From Lytechinus pictus (taxonomy: Eukaryota; Echinodermata; Echinoidea; Temnopleuroida; Toxopneustidae): a stretch of 64,000 nucleotides of DNA. Shown here one piece after another: positions 58,063 to 64,000 of this stretch. The translations under genes and the position numbers were made by a program. The stretch is taken from the NCBI RefSeq assembly GCF_037042905.1, contig NC_087251.1:38994373-39058372 (forward strand). The letters run 5' to 3'. The notes under the pieces are model-generated. The model saw only the letters and a list, made by a program, of their open reading frames with translations, was not told where the DNA came from and searched no databases. Within the stretch, counting starts at the first letter, position 1; every line of letters begins with the position of its first letter.

Positions 58063-58141
58063 AATAAAGCTCTAAAACAATCTGCAGATACTGACATGCC
58101 ATACAATGAATCAAGCTTTGTTAAGTCTCATTCTCAATAAA
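58063..58141 (+). other. Candidate poly(A) signals of the TMEM145-like gene
   Basis: AATAAA at 58063-58068 and again at 58136-58141, 605-680 nt after the stop codon and just before the duplication boundary at 58233. Confidence 0.6.
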
Positions 58142-60643
58142 GAAATATTGAAATAATCAACGTTTAAAACGTTCTTGTTTCTGAATGTGTGAAGTAAGCG
58201 CATAATGCGAGTGTGTGTGTGGTTATGTGGGTGTCCGACCATGAATATACCAAGAACAACCATCCTTTAAGAGCACGGAAGGCATCATAAATATGTATTC
58301 GATTGACTGGACTGCAATTTTGATGACCCTTTTTATGAGTTTAGTTTTTAACAGGATATCCGAACATCCAATGCAATATTTGTTCATGTATAGATTTCAG
58401 TGTAAATATTTTTTGTTGTTTTGTAGGTACTTTTCGACGAACGTAGAGGGCGTCAAGTGCTGGTGCTCTCTACGTTCGTTGATATTTTTATAAATTTGAA
58501 TATTGATTTCAATCTGGTTATATGACGTAACAATTCCATTTCTTCACTTAACTGAGTTAAAAAAGGTAAGGATATAGAAAATGAGAAAGTTGTTTACTTC
58601 CCGCTCTGTATAGGGTACTCAATATCAACATTGTCCAGTTTTTCTTCTCTCTCGTGTGCGGAGCGGACAAACAAAACATATACTTTTGGATGTTTTATTG
58701 ATTTGGTGCATTGTTAATATAAATGTTATTTATCATAGCGAATACGTTAACGTCGAATGTAGGCAATCAAACATTGTTATTTATATTTTTTCTATGGATC
58801 CATAGTGTGTATGTTAAAATCCTATACATTAAAAACATGCTTAATAAGATATTTTTGATGCTTCTAATACTATGCTTTTAAATGAATATTGATACTTTAG
58901 CATGTCTCATGTGCTGAGTTTTCCTTTTGAAAAAAGCCTTCTATTCATTGCCAAATATACGAGGATAAACGAAATAGTATATAAATAACAATTTGGACTT
59001 CTAACACAATTATATTGATGTAATTTGTTGAAATATGTTTCGTTACAATGGGGAGACTCGTTAAAGAATATTGAATGCACAAAAAATAATTCGCCTAAAA
59101 ACAAACAGCTCTACATATGCCTATTTCTTATTTGCATTGATTATCATTGTAATATGTGAAATAAGTGAATCATTACGTTACGATGATGGCGTGGTCTTAT
59201 TTGCAATAAACTTCCAAACTGCTTATAAGAAATAAATTGCCGGGAATGAAGATTTTGACAATCAATCATTATGGTGATTAAGTTTGCCGATCAAATTTGG
59301 AATGTATAACTTATAAAGTAAATACAGCCTGATATGAAAGGATATGAAATGAAAATTGTAATGTTGAAAGTAAAAAATGTAATTAGTCATTTCTAAAACC
59401 AAAACTGTCACTTGTGTGGATTGTTTGAGAGCTTCGTAACTGAAGCCTATATTTTCACGTAAACTATTAAAAACAATTGATTAAAAATTGTTAACATTGA
59501 TTTCTTGCCTGGTAACCTAATGTATGTAAACATAATCTTTTTCTAGTTGGCTAGCTTTTGTATTGGTATTAAATTCGATACCACAGCATTAAAAATAAAT
59601 AGATGTATATACACATAATGAAATCTATAGTAGGCCTGTCGTGGAACGGTTGAATAAATCCAACTCGGCTTTGTAATTATGCGAGAACAGTTCTTCCGTG
59701 TGTTCCAGGAAATATACAGTGTACATTGATTTATTGATTTTTTTTTGGCTGTAAATATTCACTACATGAATGTGATCATTTTTGTGATAATGTATTTCCC
59801 TTTATTGAAAAAAAAATCATGCTTACTTTTTAACGTAAAACATTAAAAAAAAAATATTACAGCACTGTTGGTATTGCCATCAGATGGATTAAAACTAAAT
59901 TTATCATAATAAAAATAGAAGAAGCCGGGTTTAAAGATTTACATGGGTGACCCCCTGCCATCCCCTTCTGCGTACTACCACGGCTGACTATTATATATCG
60001 AGACAATAAATCCGAATCCAGTGAAGTCTTGGGGGGGGGGGGTAGGGCATCCAATGAAGAACAAAAAACTTCCAATAGATCAGTATGCAATGGGACAGGT
60101 GCAATGCTATATCCTTTGTTAGTCAAGAGAAAGTCATTCAACTTTTGTCTGCATAGATGATGGCATTTTATTCTGAGGAAAGAAACTATTAGTCGATAGA
60201 GCATCTTTGTTTAATTTCGTTTCTTTTTTCTGCGTTCAAGGAAAGCAATGATTAGATGTTATAAAAGATAAACAGTAGCAAGAGTTTAAAGTAACTGAAA
60301 AAAAAACGTGATGTCGAGTACATAATTGAAGTCACGATTCAGTTGAAAATATATGCAGTGTGGAAAGCAGGAGACCGCCATCTCCAGTGGTAAGGGCTGA
60401 ATAGATGTGTGTTGCATTGGCATTGGTGTGTCCATTACTGTAATTGAATTTTTAAGAATGATTAATTTGAATGTATGAGGAATTTATGTATCATAACTAT
60501 TATAACACAAATAGTACTATTGTCTTATATTAATGCTCGTTACGAGCAGGGCAAATGACAGCCTTGTTTAATAAAAACAGCGTGGTCATTCACTTTGCCT
60601 GTGTTTCATAATGATTGTTCTAAACTTGACATATGAGGCCAAA

Positions 60644-61022
60644 ATCGAGGTATATCATCGATGAATTATCACCATGTTAGTTTTTTTTTTCCTGATGACG
60701 AATTTGCCCTATCTCAGTTAATCAGTTTTTTCTGACTGCAAGCTTTTTTCTCATTACCCTTTTTTTCCGATATACGGAGTATCTGGTCTTTTGTTCTGAG
60801 CCAGGGCCCTGGGAAAGATTTTTTTCAAAAAAAAGTGAGGATGTTGAAGTTAATTTTGAAAAGCCCCCCAAAAAGTCTTTTAAAATAAAAATAGAAGTCA
60901 AATTGGTACCGATAAAATTTGAAAGCCCCCCCCCCAAAAAAAAAGGTTTTATCTATTTTGGTTACATTTGTCTTTTTTTACACATCTTCCAGAATACTCG
61001 GGGGTGCTGCCTATGGAGAATA
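60644..61022. mobile_element. Extra segment in copy 2, GGCCCTGG-type MITE (family member 3)
   Basis: Sequence between the shared GAGGCC and ACACGCACCACTT anchors that has no counterpart in copy 1. It contains CAGGGCCCTGGGAAAGATTT, poly-C/poly-A and GGGGGTGCTGCCTATGGAG, as in 2896-3198 and 18294-18528. No clear target duplication. Copy 1 keeps a different fragment of the same family nearby (GGGGGTGCCTGAGGCACCCC then CCGCTTACCAGGGCC). Confidence 0.45.
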
Positions 61023-62505
61023 ATACACGCACCACTTTCAATGAATTGTTGCTTAACAGGGCCATGTTCTAAGCCCCGACTGTACTCCAAGCTGAGGTCT
61101 ATCCGCCCTCTCACACGGTACCAAAATCGTAATTTGAATGACGATTCCAGTGAAAAATAATTCTAATGACGAATTTCCAGCACGTGTGAAACCAAACTAG
61201 AATCACGAATGCTAATCATAATCACGACAAATTCTACTCCGGAGGTGAATTCCAGTTCAGTTTAACTCAAATTACGGTACGAATTTTACGTCTGGAAGGG
61301 TTGACCTGCAAAACAACTTTTGAGGGGCGGAGCTTACGTGACATTTCAATCACTTAGTTTCTTTTTTTCCAATGCAGTGCTTTGATTGGGTTTGATTGTC
61401 AAATCACAAAGGACACAATACCGCCTTCACTCAGGAATTCGATTTTAAAAAATCACAGTTTTCGAGTGAACGTGTGAATATGGTACAATGATTCTAAATA
61501 CAAATTGCAATCATTACAAAGATGATTCAAGATTCTCGTGTGAAAAGGCCCTAGGTTGTATTGGAAAGTAGCCTTAGAACGATCAACGGAGATTTTTCGC
61601 ATTTACTCCGGAGAAACTCTGCAACGCATCGATTCCTTTGAAAATGCAATTAAAATCACAATTGAGAGCTGAGAGGCTTTTATCGAAATTTAGTGGACTG
61701 GGACAGCCGATCATCCGAAGATTTGCACCAGACGAACAATTGCAAATTTTGTCATTTTCCAGAGTCAAGGGATTCCGATTTCGACAAAAGCCTCTCAGCT
61801 CTCCTTTGTAATTTAACTTCCGTTTTCAAAGGAATTGGTGCGTAGTAAATACGAAAACTATGGATATAAATTCTACTAAATTTATTTGGAGAAAGCCGAA
61901 TCAAGGAAAGCATTCACGTCAAATACACATTAAAAACAGATGCGATCTAATATTTGTACTCTCTTAATACGAAAGATCTAATCTGGTTCCTAATCACACT
62001 CGTCTCGGTGTGAGATGATCTCACTCCTTATGAAGTGAGTTTTGCATCTTTTGAGACTGGAATAAAGGATGCACAAGCAGTTCACTCAAAGAGGAGTCAT
62101 AATGCACTCTAAAACGATGTACAGTTCACTTCAAAGGGATTGGTCCCTGGTATCACTCCGAGAGGAATGTTATTAGGGACCAAACAGCTCCTTTGCATTT
62201 AGAGTCAAGGAACATGTAAATTGACTTACGGATTATAATCACCATTGGCGGACCAGGGGGAGGGGGCAAATCTGGCTCGTGCACCACCCCCCCCCCCCCC
62301 CTGTGAGTCAATATTTGTAGAGGATAATGTTGGGGATATGCAATTGAAGATCTTTTTATTCTTTTTTTTTAGCTTGTCAATTCTTCTGAAGAGAAATACC
62401 CCCTTCTGGAAAATCCTGAATCCGCTCCTGATTATCACTTATACAACAACGTACCTCTTACTTGGACCGCCCATCATTTTTTGTCATAAGAGCGCATGCA
62501 TTATT

Positions 62506-62621
62506 ACGTCACTCATCTAAAGCGTGCAAACGTTCATCATCTATCATCTAAGTGCAAACCGCTTGCATTGTTACGTCACTCGACTAATGCGCGCATACGT
62601 CAGTAACTGTTGTATTATCTA
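62506..62621 (+). promoter_or_regulatory. Diverged promoter of second TMEM145-like copy
   Basis: Three ACGTCA cores remain (62506-62511, 62573-62578, 62597-62602). The one equivalent to 44438-44443 reads AACGTTCATC, and the TATATAG equivalent reads TATCTAC. Confidence 0.45.
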
Positions 62622-62746
62622 CTCCACGTTGCTACCAACTAATCACAATTTTTTCAAGCGTTTCATCGATCAGAACAAACGTTGAATTCAGCATGTAATT
62701 CGCAAGAAAATCAAGTGAATAAAGCTGATTTACCGAAAGATCGACT

Positions 62747-62848
62747 ATGGAACTTGGAAAATTCTTCGTGCTGGTTTTGGCCTGCATTTTGCTCGTTTCG
62801 GGCAATGCAGATGCCAAATTCAAACGCGGAGAAATCTCTACGGAACAG
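62747..62848 (+). CDS. First coding exon of a second TMEM145-like gene (partial in window)
   Basis: Identical over all 102 nt to exon 1 at 44647-44748: signal peptide MELGKFFVLVLACILLVSG, ADA cleavage site, then KFKRGEISTEQ and a GTGAGT donor. The next exon would be expected about 1.9 kb downstream (near 64.6 kb by analogy), beyond the window. It is either the start of a full tandem paralogue or, if the duplication ended early, an orphan exon. Confidence 0.75.
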
Positions 62849-63367
62849 GTGAGTTGTAACAAGAGTGGGGTTATTTTTAAAGAAGAGAGGGAGGGAGGGG
62901 TGGAGACTGATGTAGAAACATCGGGGTGGATATGGGGCTAAACCTTTGAATGGAGTTTGGATGTAAAATGTTCATTGACATGATGGGGAGTGTGTGTACA
63001 CATACCATCGTATACTTTTTTATTATTCTACAAATAGAATATTGAGAAGGACCGAAGCGAGTGAAGATCAATTTTAGAAAGTCATCTGAAAAATTTACAA
63101 GCAAAGTTTCATCAATTTTTAGTACAAAATGTTAGGAAATATTATAGAGAACAAAATAGCAGATGATTAAAACTATTGAATTCATATTTTTAGTGTAATC
63201 CAAAGACAAAATAGAAGGCTTAAAAAATATAAAGTATCCGGACACCCGACCCCCCATCCTACTACAAAATATAATTTGTGATAATTATAGAAAATAATAA
63301 TTGATATTAATAATAATAACACTAAGGTTAATGATAATAAGTGTAGGCCTATACGTTTATATCATAT

Positions 63368-63608
63368 CAGTAGCGTAAGCAGTATTTTTGAAAGGGGGGG
63401 GGGGGCTTTCAAGCTGAATGAAACGTTTAGAAGAAAAAAAACGACTTACCCAAAATTTGAGGTCGTTTCGTACCAAACAAATTTATTACGGGGGCTGGGA
63501 ACCCTTGTGACCATCTCCCTGCGTACAAAATGGGTTTTATAGAGTTAAGGGGGTTGAACCCCTGTGCTGTAGCCCCCCCCCCCTCCCTTCCCCCTGCGTA
63601 CGCTACTG
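63368..63608. mobile_element. hAT-like MITE shared by both copies (copy 2)
   Basis: CAGTAGCGTAAGC to GTACGCTACTG with TATCATAT on both sides (63360-63367, 63609-63616). Homologue of 45260-45491. Confidence 0.9.
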
Positions 63609-64000
63609 TATCATATAAAGAATATGATTAGATTTCATCAGGTCATTGATAAAAAACAGCTTTTTGCTGATCTTTTGTATCTGAATGAATATATTGTAAT
63701 AAATAAATAAATTTCTACCCGCTTTAGCCCTGGGCAAAGATTGAACACAACATCCCCACCTGGAATTTTTTGGGATGCTCCCCCCGCTATTTTCGTCTTG
63801 ACAAAGAATGAAGAAAAACAATGAATATGGTCTCGCCAGAAATACCTGGGTTCCGTTTCATAAAGATTTTAAAACAACATTTACACAACTTCTATAACGG
63901 GTTTAAATATCAGCCAATCAAATCGAATGATTTTAGTAGCTTTAAACTGATATTGCGAATGTCTTATAGTAACAAGTTTTATGAAAAAGGCACCAGGACT

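Larger units (their letters stand above)
58233..64000 (+). repeat. Duplicated segment, copy 2 (runs off the window)
   Basis: Collinear with 39921-45891. The 5' boundary is sharp: homology starts at GTCCGACCATGAATATACC, preceded by unrelated GT-rich DNA. Substitutions and small indels are scattered through the non-coding parts. The copy is still matching at the window end, so its right boundary is outside. Confidence 0.95.

Noticed and set aside
1..64000. CRISPR arrays, phage, operons, restriction or toxin-antitoxin systems
   Set aside because: Gene structure, splice sites and retroelements are eukaryotic. The tandem repeats found are intronic minisatellites without spacer structure.

Overview
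The window looks like nuclear DNA of a marine invertebrate deuterostome, most likely an echinoderm. The reasons are intron-rich genes with ordinary GT-AG introns, CR1-like and Tx1/L1-like non-LTR retroelements, a tRNA-derived SINE with an ATT tail, many terminal-inverted-repeat MITEs, and long poly-C/poly-G runs. No species can be fixed from the sequence alone.

Two protein genes run left to right. (1) 3937-39932: a complete molybdo-flavoenzyme gene of the xanthine dehydrogenase / aldehyde oxidase family. I reconstruct 32 coding exons (about 1320 residues, all phases compatible) carrying two [2Fe-2S] domains, an FAD domain and the molybdenum-cofactor domain. The FAD/NAD loop is XDH-like. The two residues that separate XDH (Glu/Arg) from aldehyde oxidases are Gln793 and Lys871 here, so substrate preference is open. 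(2) 44647-57458: a 20-exon TMEM145-like gene of the GOST class (signal peptide, Cys-rich luminal domain, seven membrane helices), about 1069 residues because of an unusual ~640-residue C-terminal tail.

From 58233 to the window end, sequence homologous to 39921-45891 reappears in direct orientation. It includes an identical first coding exon of the TMEM145-like gene at 62747-62848. The simplest reading is an ~18.3 kb tandem duplication, with a second TMEM145-like gene continuing past the window. One breakpoint lies in the last four codons of XDH. A hAT-like MITE sits in copy 1 and its clean empty site is in copy 2. The two promoters differ in their CRE-like and TATA-like motifs.

The introns carry most of the other structure. 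Intron 1 of XDH holds an intact antisense CR1-like LINE with an N-terminal PHD finger. Intron 4 holds a 102/113-bp minisatellite. Intron 12 holds a 1.3-kb foldback element. Intron 15 holds a tandem array made of the 3' end of exon 15 plus its 5' splice site. Intron 21 holds a decayed copy of exon 22. Intron 24 holds a tRNA-Ser(GCT) gene. The introns around exon 28 and exon 29 hold antisense Tx1-like LINE remains. No CRISPR, operon or other prokaryotic feature is present.
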